From: Bacteroidota bacterium
GTDB lineage: Bacteria; Bacteroidota; Bacteroidia; 2-12-FULL-35-15
Direction of reading: 5' to 3'
Assembly: GCA_025963775.1 (NCBI GenBank)
Contig: JAOQAD010000017.1
Location: 1-38,781, forward strand
DNA length: 38,781 nt
Every line of letters starts with the position of its first letter. The first letter of the stretch is position 1. This document shows positions 22,259-30,777 of this stretch, in pieces. The position numbers were made by a program, and so were the translations under genes. The notes beneath the pieces are model-generated. The model searched no databases. It worked only from the letters and a program-made list of their open reading frames with translations, and was not told the DNA's origin.

Positions 22259-24787
22259 TTAATTACTGCCTGGAGGGTTCGCCAGGTTCATATCTTCCGG
22301 CTCTTCCGCTCTGAATTCCAGCTTCCCGAATTTCCAGGTAAAGTTGATCCCGAATGACCGGTAAGGAAGCTCGCGCACATTGTAGATCGTAAAATCAGGG
22401 CCGGTAAGCTGCGTTTTTTGCTCTACGTATTTGCTGAATGGATTGGTGGCCGTAATCGCAAGGCTTGCCTTCTTATGAAAGAACTGTTTCCTGAGCGCAA
22501 AGTTATAAGTGCTGAACGATGGCATTGTTCCCTGTGCATTCACACGTGGTGAATTGAAATTCCCGAAGAGCTCAAGGCTGAATGTTTCCGTAACCTGGTA
22601 AGAGGCATTTGCATTGATCCTGTAATTGAAGCCCTGCACATTCTTTCCCGGTAAGGCACCATTGATGATGTAGCGCTGAAAACAGGAGATGTTGGTGCGG
22701 AAATTAATTTTTTTGCTGAAGGGAATGGATGCAAAAATATTCAGGCCGAAATTATTCTCCCGCCCGATGTTCTCGCGTGTGCTTACGGAAACATTTGAAT
22801 ACACAGTGTCCTGTACGGCATAGCTGGAATAATAGCGCGTGTAGGATTGAATATCATCCTTGTTGCCGCGGAAGAAAAGCGTGACATTCAGATTGACCCC
22901 TTTCTCAAACGTGCGGTTGTAGCCCAGCTCGATCTTATCGCCAATTTCCGGGCGCAGCGCAGTGTTTCCCGTGCTCAGGTTCTTTGGGTCGCTGGCATTG
23001 ATGAAAGGATTAAGGTCGCGGTACTCGGGACGCTCGATGCGGTGCGTATAGCTTAATTTTAAGGTCTGGTGTTTTTCAAATGTGTGCGAGATCACACCGG
23101 AAGGTACATAGGTGCCATAAGGCTTTACATTCACATTGCCTGCATTCGAGAAGTAGGCATGAGGCTCTGTGTATTCATAGCGGAAGCCCGGCTTCACATC
23201 CAGCCAGCCGAACAACTTGAAAGTGGCGGAAACATAAGCGGCGTACACATAGCTTTTATAATTCAGGGAGGATGAGCCCGGTGTGCTGTACACATAATCA
23301 CCGGGATAATTATTCAGCACGTAAGCATCCGAGTGGCTGATGATCTCGTTCAATGTTGCTTTTCCGCCCAGTTCCAGCACAGCATCTTCTCCCAGTGGTT
23401 CCACGTAATCGACCGAAACCACTGTTTCACTTTCGGTGCCCGGGTTTTTTCCGTATGATCCCGAGATCACGGAATCCGTGCTTTCCAGGCTTTGTGCCTG
23501 TTCGTAATAGGAATAATTTTTTCCGTTGGAGGATTCAGCTGCGATCTCCAGCTCGCGGTCTTCCTTCTCAAAGCTGCGTTTATAGGCCAGTTCCCAGTCG
23601 AGCGATTGTGAGCTGGAATTGCTGCTTGTGCGGATGCGGTCGTCCTGCTCCGAAAGCACCGTTTCGGAAGCATCCCGTATAATGCTGCGGCGCTCATTCA
23701 CGCCGGCATTTGTATTGTCGAAGTAATCAAAGCTCAGTGAGCCGCTTACATTGTCCTTGCCTGTGATCTCCCAGTCGAAGCCGATGCCGCTTTCAATCCC
23801 TTTGCGGCTGAATTTGCTGCTCCCATCCTGCAGAAGTTCTGTGTTCTGCACCAGTGAATCATCCTGCGTGATCCGTTGCGAGCTGTTCAGGGTGATGGAA
23901 GGCAATTGCGCATTGCCGCTGATAAACGCATTTACGCCGAGATGCTTGTGATGGGCATTCAGGTTGATCGAGCCGTTCTCGAGCCGTGAGCCGGCCGAGA
24001 GGGAAATGTTCCCGTTGAATCCTTCTGCTGTGCTCTTTTTCAGGATGATGTTGATGATGCCGCCCGTGCCTTCCGCATCGTATTTGGCACCGGGGCTGGT
24101 GATCACTTCAATGCTCTGGATCTGGTTGGCAGGAATGGATTGCAGCACTTCTGCAATGTTGTTCCCGAAAATAATGGAAGGTTTTCCGTTGATCAGGAAG
24201 CGGATGCTGGCATTTCCCTGCAGCTCCACATTTCCATCCGCATCAACCGATACCTGCGGCACTTTTTTAAGCACATCTGCCGCAACGCCGCTTTGCGAGC
24301 TCATGTCCTGGTCCACATTGTAAACCAGCTTGTCGATCCTGTTCTCAATAATGCTTTTTTCAACAGTTACCGTTACTTCCTTCAATTGTGTTTGCTTGCC
24401 CGAAAGGCGGATGTCGCCAAGCTTTACCTCTTCATTGCTTTTGCTGATCACGATGTTGTTTTGCGTGGTGGTGCCGTAGCCGATGAAATAGATCTGCATT
24501 TTATAGCTTCCATACGCTATTCCCGGAATTTTGAATATACCTTTATCGTCGCTCGTAGTGCCGTTCACCACTTTGCCGCTTTCCTGGGAAACAAGGCTGA
24601 TGCTGGCATAATCCACCGGCTGGCCGGAAAGTGAATCAATGATCCTTCCGCTGATGCTGCCGGGGCCTTCCGTTTGCGCGTTGGCATCCGCAGAATAAAA
24701 AAGCATGAACAAAAGGGCGGCTATGATTGTTCCGGTAGGTAGTAGTCTGTAAAAGCCGGTGGCAGGAAGTGATCGCATCAATATCAT
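22259..24787 (-). CDS. TonB-receptor-like outer membrane protein (carboxypeptidase-regulatory domain + plug + barrel)
   Basis: 842 residues. A signal peptide ends near ANAQ (about 38). Residues 43-130 form a carboxypeptidase-regulatory-like beta domain (ISGRIIDSLSGQPVDYASI, GSYKMQIYFIGY). Residues 135-250 are a plug domain (DVLKKVPQVSVDADGNVEL, IEVITSPGAKYDAEGTGGI, then NIILKK). The rest is a beta-barrel with the end KFGKLEFRAEEPEDMN, lacking a canonical final aromatic. This is the 'outer membrane beta-barrel family 3' type, common in Bacteroidota and often with no SusD partner; none is present here. Substrate unknown. It may import or export peptides, metals or glycans. M4 (24778) is an alternative start. 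Confidence 0.88.
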   Translation of the reverse strand: MILMRSLPATGFYRLLPTGTIIAALLFMLFYSADANAQTEGPGSISGRIIDSLSGQPVDYASISLVSQESGKVVNGTTSDDKGIFKIPGIAYGSYKMQIYFIGYGTTTQNNIVISKSNEEVKLGDIRLSGKQTQLKEVTVTVEKSIIENRIDKLVYNVDQDMSSQSGVAADVLKKVPQVSVDADGNVELQGNASIRFLINGKPSIIFGNNIAEVLQSIPANQIQSIEVITSPGAKYDAEGTGGIINIILKKSTAEGFNGNISLSAGSRLENGSINLNAHHKHLGVNAFISGNAQLPSITLNSSQRITQDDSLVQNTELLQDGSSKFSRKGIESGIGFDWEITGKDNVSGSLSFDYFDNTNAGVNERRSIIRDASETVLSEQDDRIRTSSNSSSQSLDWELAYKRSFEKEDRELEIAAESSNGKNYSYYEQAQSLESTDSVISGSYGKNPGTESETVVSVDYVEPLGEDAVLELGGKATLNEIISHSDAYVLNNYPGDYVYSTPGSSSLNYKSYVYAAYVSATFKLFGWLDVKPGFRYEYTEPHAYFSNAGNVNVKPYGTYVPSGVISHTFEKHQTLKLSYTHRIERPEYRDLNPFINASDPKNLSTGNTALRPEIGDKIELGYNRTFEKGVNLNVTLFFRGNKDDIQSYTRYYSSYAVQDTVYSNVSVSTRENIGRENNFGLNIFASIPFSKKINFRTNISCFQRYIINGALPGKNVQGFNYRINANASYQVTETFSLELFGNFNSPRVNAQGTMPSFSTYNFALRKQFFHKKASLAITATNPFSKYVEQKTQLTGPDFTIYNVRELPYRSFGINFTWKFGKLEFRAEEPEDMNLANPPGSN

Positions 24788-24898
24788 TTAAATGAGGCGC
24801 TAAATTAAAGTTTAAATTCTGAAGAACTGCTGAAGTTTTAAAGCAGGGAAATAGTGTGCTGGTATATTTTTTAAGTCTTATTTTAACAACAAAAAATT

Positions 24899-25531
24899 AT
24901 GAAAGTAGAGATCTGGTCGGATATCATGTGTCCGTTCTGTTACATTGGAAAAAGGAAATTTGAAAAAGCCCTGGAGCAATTCGAGCACAAAGGCGATGTG
25001 GAAATTATATGGAAAAGCTTCCAGCTGAACCCGGATATGGAAACGGACCCCGGAAGGAACATCAACCAGTACCTCGCGGAGATAAAAGGCTGGAGCCTGG
25101 AGCAGGCAAAGGAGATGAACGGCCGCGTTACGCAGATGGCGGAGGCTGTTGGTTTGAAATACGATTTCGACAAAGCCATCGTGGCCAATTCATTTGATGC
25201 CCACAGGCTGATCCAGCTTGCGAAAACAAAAGGAAAGGGCGACCTTGCAGAGGAGCGCCTGTTCAAAGCATATTTTACGGAAGGCAGCAACATTGCAGAC
25301 AAAGAAACGCTGTCAGCGATCGGTACATCCATCGGCCTTGAGCCGGAAGAAGTAAAAGAAGTGCTTGACAGTGATAAGTTCGCGGAAAATGTGCAGGAGG
25401 ATCTCAATGAATCGCAGCAGATCGGTGTGCGCGGCGTGCCCTTCTTTGTGTTCGACAGAAAGTACGCTGTTTCCGGCGCACAGGAAAGCGATGCTTTTCT
25501 CGAAGTGCTTCGGAAAGCAAGCGAAGCATAA
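24899..25531 (+). CDS. FrnE-like DsbA-family thiol oxidoreductase
   Basis: 210 residues, no signal peptide, so cytoplasmic. Thioredoxin fold with an active-site CPFC (Cys11-Cys14) in SDIMCPFCYIGKRKF at the very N-terminus, a long all-helical insertion, and the cis-Pro segment GVRGVPFFVFDRKYAVSGAQ near 178-197, as in the DsbA/FrnE (2-hydroxychromene-2-carboxylate isomerase-like) group. It probably handles disulfides under oxidative stress. It is followed by an OsmC gene 31 bases on, which supports a redox role for the pair. Confidence 0.9.
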   Translation: MKVEIWSDIMCPFCYIGKRKFEKALEQFEHKGDVEIIWKSFQLNPDMETDPGRNINQYLAEIKGWSLEQAKEMNGRVTQMAEAVGLKYDFDKAIVANSFDAHRLIQLAKTKGKGDLAEERLFKAYFTEGSNIADKETLSAIGTSIGLEPEEVKEVLDSDKFAENVQEDLNESQQIGVRGVPFFVFDRKYAVSGAQESDAFLEVLRKASEA

Positions 25532-25562
25532 AACCAGCAACCAATAAACTAAAAATAGACCT

Positions 25563-25979
25563 ATGAAAAGACACGCAACAGCAAACTGGCAGGGAACAGG
25601 AAAAGAAGGAAAAGGGAACATCACGACCCAAAGCACGGTGTTGGATAAAACGCAATATGCATTCGGAAGCCGTTTTGCGAATGGCGTTGGCACCAACCCG
25701 GAAGAGCTGCTGGCGGCGGCCCATGCAGGCTGCTTTACCATGAAGCTGAGCTTTAACCTCACAAAAGCCGGCTTTCCACCTGAGAACATCGATACCCGCT
25801 GCGATGTAACGCTGGATGTTGATAAAGGAGCCATTTCCCTGTCGCAGCTGAAAGTGAAGGCCAAAGTACCGGGCATCAGCAAGGAGCAGTTTGATGAGCA
25901 GGTGGCGGATGCAAAGGCAAACTGCCCTGTTTCCAAACTGTACAATACTACCATTGAATGTGAGGCAGAGCTGGAATAA
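25563..25979 (+). CDS. OsmC-family peroxiredoxin
   Basis: 138 residues, the normal OsmC length. Two redox cysteines, Cys57 in AAHAGCFTMKL and Cys121 in KANCPVSKLY, and the helper Glu48 in NPEELLAAA. OsmC proteins reduce organic hydroperoxides through a dimeric active site. It lies 31 bases after the FrnE-like gene and probably shares its transcript. The perfect GC-rich hairpin behind it marks the end of the operon. Confidence 0.93.
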   Translation: MKRHATANWQGTGKEGKGNITTQSTVLDKTQYAFGSRFANGVGTNPEELLAAAHAGCFTMKLSFNLTKAGFPPENIDTRCDVTLDVDKGAISLSQLKVKAKVPGISKEQFDEQVADAKANCPVSKLYNTTIECEAELE

Positions 25980-26010
25980 AGCGCTGTATCCTTTAATCAT
26001 TCCCGGAAAG

Positions 26011-26040
26011 GCGGGGGCTTTGGAAATCCAAAGCCCCCGC
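26011..26040 (+). terminator. Perfect 14-bp GC-rich hairpin after osmC
   Basis: GCGGGGGCTTTGGA pairs fully with TCCAAAGCCCCCGC over a 2-base AA centre. No T run follows, so it is either a strong pause/terminator of an atypical kind or an mRNA-stabilising hairpin. Confidence 0.6.
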
Positions 26041-26078
26041 ATCTCCGTAAATTCCCTTAGGATCAGAAATTTTTTAAC

Positions 26079-26086
26079 TATTTTTG
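26079..26086 (+). promoter_or_regulatory. -7 element (TATTTTTG) for the cupin gene
   Basis: Full TAnnTTTG match, 110 bases before the ATG at 26196. Downstream, at about 26106-26131, is an imperfect palindrome (CACAAAAATTTCGAATTTTTCTTGTG-like, arms broken by one extra base) in the leader that could be an operator. Function is not shown. Confidence 0.35.
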
Positions 26087-26195
26087 TGTCCAGGGTCAGA
26101 ACTGAACACAAAAATTTCGAATTTTTCTTGTGAATGCACACGCAACTTTTGTGTGATCAATATGCATTCGGGGCCTGATCATAAGTTTGGAACCA

Positions 26196-26804
26196 ATGAA
26201 CAGTAAAGAATATATCGAATCGGGAGTGCTGGAATTGTATGTGATGGGCATGCTGGAGCCGGAGGAATGCACGGAGGTGGAGCAGATGATCGCGATCTAC
26301 CCGGAAGTGCGTGATGAAGTGGAGCAGATCACAAAAGCCCTGAAAGCATATGCTGAAGAGGATGCAGGAGCACCGCATGCCACCATCAAGCCTTTGCTGA
26401 TGGCAACCATCGATTATTCCGAACGCCTGCAGGCCGGCGAACAACCTGCCTTTCCACCGGTGCTTAACGAAAATTCCAAAATTGAGGATTACGCCGAATG
26501 GCTGAACCGTGAAGATATGCTCATGCCCGGTGAATTCAGCGATATCTACGCAAAGATCATCGGCTATACCCCGCAAATGACCACTGCCATTGTCTGGATC
26601 AGCTCCATGTCGCCGCAGGAGGTGCACGACGATGAATATGAAAAATTCCTGATCGTGGAAGGTACCTGCGACCTGGTGATCGGCAATAAAGTGCACCAGC
26701 TGGTTCCCGGCGATTACCTGGCCATCCCGCTTCACATAGGGCACGAGGTAAAAGTGACTTCGTCTGTTCCCTGCAAAGTGATCCTGCAGCGGATCGCGGC
26801 CTAA
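26196..26804 (+). CDS. Cupin-domain anti-sigma-factor-like protein (ChrR-type layout)
   Basis: 202 residues from the ATG at 26196. The N-terminal about 50 residues (YIESGVLELYVMGMLEPEE, VRDEVEQITKAL) resemble the helical anti-sigma domain of RskA/ChrR-type proteins, which use the ELY-GxLxPEE pattern. The C-terminal half (about 120-200) is a small cupin: EVHDDEYEKFLIVEG, GTCDLVIGNKVHQLVPGD, IPLHIGHEVKV. The histidines His139, His162, His178 and His181 could hold a metal. The layout is that of a metal/redox sensing anti-sigma factor, yet no ECF sigma gene is adjacent and there is no HxxxCxxC zinc motif, so its partner must be elsewhere if it exists. No transmembrane helix. Confidence 0.65.
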   Translation: MNSKEYIESGVLELYVMGMLEPEECTEVEQMIAIYPEVRDEVEQITKALKAYAEEDAGAPHATIKPLLMATIDYSERLQAGEQPAFPPVLNENSKIEDYAEWLNREDMLMPGEFSDIYAKIIGYTPQMTTAIVWISSMSPQEVHDDEYEKFLIVEGTCDLVIGNKVHQLVPGDYLAIPLHIGHEVKVTSSVPCKVILQRIAA

Positions 26805-26828
26805 GCTACTCTGTTCTCCTGCTGAGCC

Positions 26829-26907
26829 GTCATCCCGTGCCACGCACGGGATCTCATAAATGTTAGCAGTTTCTGTATGAACAGATCCCTTGTCGCAGCG
26901 GGATGAC
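26829..26907. repeat. Nested palindromic intergenic element (GTCATCCCG ... CGGGATGAC)
   Basis: Outer arms GTCATCCCG (26829-26837) and CGGGATGAC (26899-26907) are perfect. Inner arms GGGATCT (26848-26854) and AGATCCC (26883-26889) are also perfect. The left half contains a further CGTG-CACG hairpin. Non-coding and lies between two genes. Confidence 0.75.
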
Positions 26908-26958
26908 AATCCCAAAAACCTTTCCTCTCCAATCTCCTAAAATGCTTACTTTTACACT

Positions 26959-27651
26959 ATGAATTGTATCATAGTAGACGACGATGAAATGATCCGCCTG
27001 GACCTGGAAGAAAAGATCAACCAGACCATGACTCTGAACCTGATCGGCTCCTGCAGCAATGCGATGGAAGCGTCCAACCTCGTGATGACAAAAAATGTGG
27101 ACCTCATCTTTCTTGATGTAATGATGCCCGGCATGACCGGCCTCGAATTCATCAAAACACTTTCCGCTTCCCGTCCCGAGCTCATCATGATCACCTCGAA
27201 CAAGGAGTTTGCTGCAGAGGCATTTGATTATGATGTGACCGATTTTCTCGTAAAGCCTGTTTCGTATGAACGCTTCCTCAAGGCCGTGAGCAAGGCAAAG
27301 CGCAACTTCGATAAAAAAGGCACCACGATCAATACCATCGACGATCATATCTTTATAAAAGTGGCTTCCCGCTTCATCAAGCTGGAGCTGAACAATATCC
27401 AGTACATCGAGGCGCTGGCGGATTATGTGACCATTTACACTGCCACCGATAAGTATACCATTCATTCCACCATGAAAGGCATTGAAAATACCCTGCCGGG
27501 CAATGATTTCGCAAGGGTGCACAACTCGTACATTGTTCGGCTGGATAAGATCGCCGCGATCGAGGACAACAGCATCACCGTAAATAAAACCACCATCCCG
27601 GTAAGCCGGAACAAGTTCAAACCGCTGATGCAACGCTTAAAGCTGATCTGA
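26959..27651 (+). CDS. LytTR-family response regulator without adjacent LytS kinase
   Basis: 230 residues. Receiver domain with VDDDE, phosphoacceptor Asp53 in LIFLDVMMPG, and Lys in FLVKPVSYERF. The LytTR domain at about 125-228 has IFIKVASRFIKLEL, IEALADYVTIYTA, FARVHNSYIVRLDKI and a C-terminal basic stretch. Its neighbours downstream are a free HPt protein, a hybrid kinase and a single-domain receiver, so it may be the output of that relay rather than of a LytS kinase. The gap to the HPt gene is 135 bases, so an independent promoter is possible. Confidence 0.92.
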   Translation: MNCIIVDDDEMIRLDLEEKINQTMTLNLIGSCSNAMEASNLVMTKNVDLIFLDVMMPGMTGLEFIKTLSASRPELIMITSNKEFAAEAFDYDVTDFLVKPVSYERFLKAVSKAKRNFDKKGTTINTIDDHIFIKVASRFIKLELNNIQYIEALADYVTIYTATDKYTIHSTMKGIENTLPGNDFARVHNSYIVRLDKIAAIEDNSITVNKTTIPVSRNKFKPLMQRLKLI

Positions 27652-27786
27652 TCTGCAAAGCATCGAATTTATGCGACCGCATATCGAAAAAAATTGTTTA
27701 TTCCTTTATTTGAAAATAAATTTGATCCGTTACTCCCACGCCTTTATGGCGTAATTTTTTAATGTTCAACGAAACGATACAAGCAG

Positions 27787-28161
27787 ATGGACTTAAATGA
27801 CGGTAAAAAGTACACGGACCTCAGCTACCTGAGATCCGTTTCAAAAGGAAATGTCAGCTTTGAGCAAAAAATGCTGAACACATTTGTTTTACAGGCCGGC
27901 GCCGATATTCAGAAATTAAGGCAGGCCGTTGTAGTGATGGATTGGGATACCATTCACCTGATCGCACATAAAATGAAACCATCCCTGACGTTCGTGGGAT
28001 TACACGTATTGCAGGCGGATGTGCATACCCTCGAAACAATGGCCAAACAGCGGCTTGATTTTGATAAGGTAACCGAGCTCATCTCGCACGTTTTTACGGT
28101 GATCGGCATCGCGATCGAAGAGGTGAAGGACGAGCTGGTAGCCTTCGGAAATAACAAATAA
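27787..28161 (+). CDS. Free-standing HPt (histidine phosphotransfer) protein
   Basis: 124 residues, all helical, with the HPt motif LIAHKMKPSLTFVGL; His61 is the expected phosphate carrier, with the Lys two positions later and a Gly at +8 that are typical of the four-helix bundle. It stops 6 bases before the hybrid kinase start, so the two are cotranscribed. It would pass phosphate from the kinase receiver to a final regulator, with the flanking LytTR and CheY-like proteins as candidates. Confidence 0.88.
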   Translation: MDLNDGKKYTDLSYLRSVSKGNVSFEQKMLNTFVLQAGADIQKLRQAVVVMDWDTIHLIAHKMKPSLTFVGLHVLQADVHTLETMAKQRLDFDKVTELISHVFTVIGIAIEEVKDELVAFGNNK

Positions 28162-28167
28162 CAGGTT

Positions 28168-30252
28168 ATGAAAAATTATAAAGGAGTGTTCTGGAAAGTG
28201 GTTACCGGCTTCGGGATCACGGCTTGCTTGCTTGCCACGGCCTATTGGATCACTTACAATAACCTGGATACGCTCAGGAATAATCTCCGTACGCTTTCCG
28301 AGCTCAACCCCAAATATGTTTACCGGAAGAAGATCATCAAACAGGTGGATGAAACGGAAACATACGTGAAAAAATACACGATCAACAAGAACAAGGAATT
28401 CCTGTATCGCTGCGACAGCTGCATCAACTCCATCGGGGAAGATATGTATGCGCTTGGAAAGCTGGCGGATGATAACCCGGAATATTATGAGAAGCTCGGT
28501 AAGATGAATGATTTCATCAATGAGAAGCTAAGCATTGCAAGGCAGCGGATCGAACTGGCGAATGCCTACAGTTCCGGGAAGGAATTATCGGCCGCCATCC
28601 AGCGCATCGCAGTGCCTGAAAAAAAAACGATATTGCCGGTGATCGAAGAGAAGAAAGAGCCGCCTGCACAAAAGAGAAGTTTTTTTTCACGCTTGTTTTC
28701 GAAGGAAAGAAACAAACCCAAAGTTGCGGCAGATACTGTTCGCCCGGTAGCGGAGGCTGCACCGGATGAATCATCGTTCTCTGCAGGCTACCTGAAAGAA
28801 ATGCTGCAGCAGGCAGAGGTGAAGGAAACAGAAAAATCCAATCAATACCTGCGTGAGAATTTCCTGATGATCGACCGGGATGACCGTATGCACGACAGCA
28901 TCAGTGCGATGTCAACAGCGCTTGAAAAGCTCGAGATCGGCGAATCGGTTGGGAAGATCAACAAGCTTACGGAAGAAACAACCAACAAAACAGCTAATAT
29001 TTTATCCTCGCTCATCATCATCGGCTTGCTGGCCATGCTCCTGTTCATCATTGTAGTATACAGGGAAGTAAGCTTCAACGAGCGTTTGCGTAAAGAGCTG
29101 ATCAGGGAAAAGAAAAATACGGAGAAGCTCGCTAAGGCAAAAGAAGAGTTCCTTGCGAACATGAGCCACGAGATCCGCACACCGATGAATGTGATCATGG
29201 GCTTTACAGACCAGCTGCTGAAAACAGACATGAACAACGATCAGCAAAAATTCATGCTGAATATCAAACGCTCCTCCAAGCACCTGATCACGGTGATCAA
29301 CGAGATCCTGGATTATTCGAAAATGGAATCGGGCGTCATCAGCCTCGAAAATATTCCATTCTCTGTGCAGGAAGTGATCGACGATGTGCACGTGGCCTTT
29401 AAAGGCACCGCAGAAAAGAAAGGTGTAGCGCTGCATTACTCCATTGATGAAGCTGTGACAAAAAAAGTGCTGGGCGACCCGGTGCGCTTAAAGCAGATCC
29501 TGCTGAACCTTGCCGGTAATGCCGTTAAGTTCACGGAAAAAGGAAGCATTGAGATCCGCTGCAAATTATGGGAAACGGAAGAGCAGATGCAGACGCTGCT
29601 TTTTGAAGTGCAGGATACCGGCATCGGAATTCCCGGGGATGCGCATTCAACTATCTTTGAGCAATTCACACAGGCTGATTCAAGCGTTACGCGCAAATAC
29701 GGCGGAACAGGGCTCGGACTTGCCATCTCCAGGAAATTAGTGGAGCTTCACAACGGGAAGATCGCAGTGAAGAGCGAACCCGGCAAAGGCTCTGTATTTT
29801 ATTTCACGATCTCCTATTATCTTCCGCCTGAAGGAAACGAAGAGCAGCAGGGCCAGTTGGTCGAGGTAAAGAACACGCAGCTGCTGAACGGAAAAAGGAT
29901 CCTGATCGCTGATGATGATGAAATGAATAAATTCCTTGCCCAGCACATCCTCTCGAATTATAACGTGGATGTAGACACGGCGGGCGATGGAAAAGAAGCA
30001 CTGGAAAAAATTCTCAATGAATATTTCGATGTGGTGCTGATGGATTTGCACATGCCTGAAATGGGCGGAATAGAAGTGGTAACAGCAGTAAGGAGAAAAG
30101 GCATTAATGTTCCTGTAATTGCGATCACCGGGAATATTCTTGGCTCGGAAAGGGATAAATGTTTCAGCGCCGGGATGAATGAATACATTTCCAAGCCTTA
30201 CGATGAGCAGGAGCTGCTTCAGAAGATAATCGCACAGCTGCCAGCTGTCTGA
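28168..30252 (+). CDS. Hybrid sensor histidine kinase (CHASE3-like sensor, HisKA, HATPase, receiver)
   Basis: 694 residues. Transmembrane helices at about 9-30 and 280-298 enclose a helical extracytoplasmic domain of about 250 residues, in which a basic segment KRSFFSRLFSKERNKP (about 169-184) stands out; similar segments occur in related Bacteroidota kinases. The HisKA domain has FLANMSHEIRTPMN with His334. HATPase N-box is LNLAGNAVKFT, with G1 DTGIGIP and GTGLGLAI. The C-terminal receiver has ADDDE and phosphoacceptor Asp626 in VVLMDLHMPEMGG. With the HPt gene 6 bases upstream, the path His334 to Asp626 to HPt His61 is the likely relay. Signal unknown. Confidence 0.92.
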   Translation: MKNYKGVFWKVVTGFGITACLLATAYWITYNNLDTLRNNLRTLSELNPKYVYRKKIIKQVDETETYVKKYTINKNKEFLYRCDSCINSIGEDMYALGKLADDNPEYYEKLGKMNDFINEKLSIARQRIELANAYSSGKELSAAIQRIAVPEKKTILPVIEEKKEPPAQKRSFFSRLFSKERNKPKVAADTVRPVAEAAPDESSFSAGYLKEMLQQAEVKETEKSNQYLRENFLMIDRDDRMHDSISAMSTALEKLEIGESVGKINKLTEETTNKTANILSSLIIIGLLAMLLFIIVVYREVSFNERLRKELIREKKNTEKLAKAKEEFLANMSHEIRTPMNVIMGFTDQLLKTDMNNDQQKFMLNIKRSSKHLITVINEILDYSKMESGVISLENIPFSVQEVIDDVHVAFKGTAEKKGVALHYSIDEAVTKKVLGDPVRLKQILLNLAGNAVKFTEKGSIEIRCKLWETEEQMQTLLFEVQDTGIGIPGDAHSTIFEQFTQADSSVTRKYGGTGLGLAISRKLVELHNGKIAVKSEPGKGSVFYFTISYYLPPEGNEEQQGQLVEVKNTQLLNGKRILIADDDEMNKFLAQHILSNYNVDVDTAGDGKEALEKILNEYFDVVLMDLHMPEMGGIEVVTAVRRKGINVPVIAITGNILGSERDKCFSAGMNEYISKPYDEQELLQKIIAQLPAV

Positions 30253-30329
30253 TAATACCCGCCAACCATCGAAAAAGGCCACTGCTACCGACTTATTCGC
30301 CGTAACTTTACATAAAAAAGGGGGAAATA

Positions 30330-30710
30330 ATGAAACGTATTCTTGTAATAGATGATGACAAACTCCTTCAAAGGGCAATTGCTTTTAAATTAAGGGCAAA
30401 TAACTTTGAGGTGATTGAAGCCAATGATGTATACAGCGCATTGGAGCTGATCGATAAGCATAAGATCGACGGAGTGATCAGTGATATTATGATGCCTGAC
30501 ATTTCAGGCTTGAGTTTATTATCGTTATTAAAACAATTTTATTTTAACAGGATCCCTGTCATCGTGATCTCCTCTTTGGGAAAAGAGCAGGCCGGTGCTT
30601 CAGCAATGGACCTTGGGGCTTATGCCTTCCTTGAAAAGCCGATCGACTTTGATGAGCTGATCAGACAGGTAGGTGAAATGCTCTCTTTACCCGCCACAGG
30701 AAGCACGTAG
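30330..30710 (+). CDS. Single-domain (CheY-like) response regulator
   Basis: 126 residues, receiver only: IDDDK acidic pocket, phosphoacceptor Asp52 in GVISDIMMPD, Ser in VIVISSLGKEQ and Lys in AFLEKPIDFDEL. No output domain. It is 77 bases after the hybrid kinase. It may be a phosphate sink or carrier for the relay, or act by protein contact. Confidence 0.9.
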   Translation: MKRILVIDDDKLLQRAIAFKLRANNFEVIEANDVYSALELIDKHKIDGVISDIMMPDISGLSLLSLLKQFYFNRIPVIVISSLGKEQAGASAMDLGAYAFLEKPIDFDELIRQVGEMLSLPATGST

Positions 30711-30745
30711 ATAAGCCGTAAAAGAATAATTAAAAGAGATAATGT

Positions 30746-30753
30746 TATATTTG
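30746..30753 (+). promoter_or_regulatory. -7 element (TATATTTG)
   Basis: Full TAnnTTTG match, 32 bases before the ATG at 30778; gives a leader of about 18 bases. No -33 TTG at the usual spacing. Confidence 0.45.
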
Positions 30754-30777
30754 TATAAAATCTGATCATAAGGTTTT

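Noticed and set aside
22847..23275. Plus-strand frames within the TonB-type receptor gene
   Set aside because: They are shadows of the receptor gene in other frames, with no start signals or recognisable domains.
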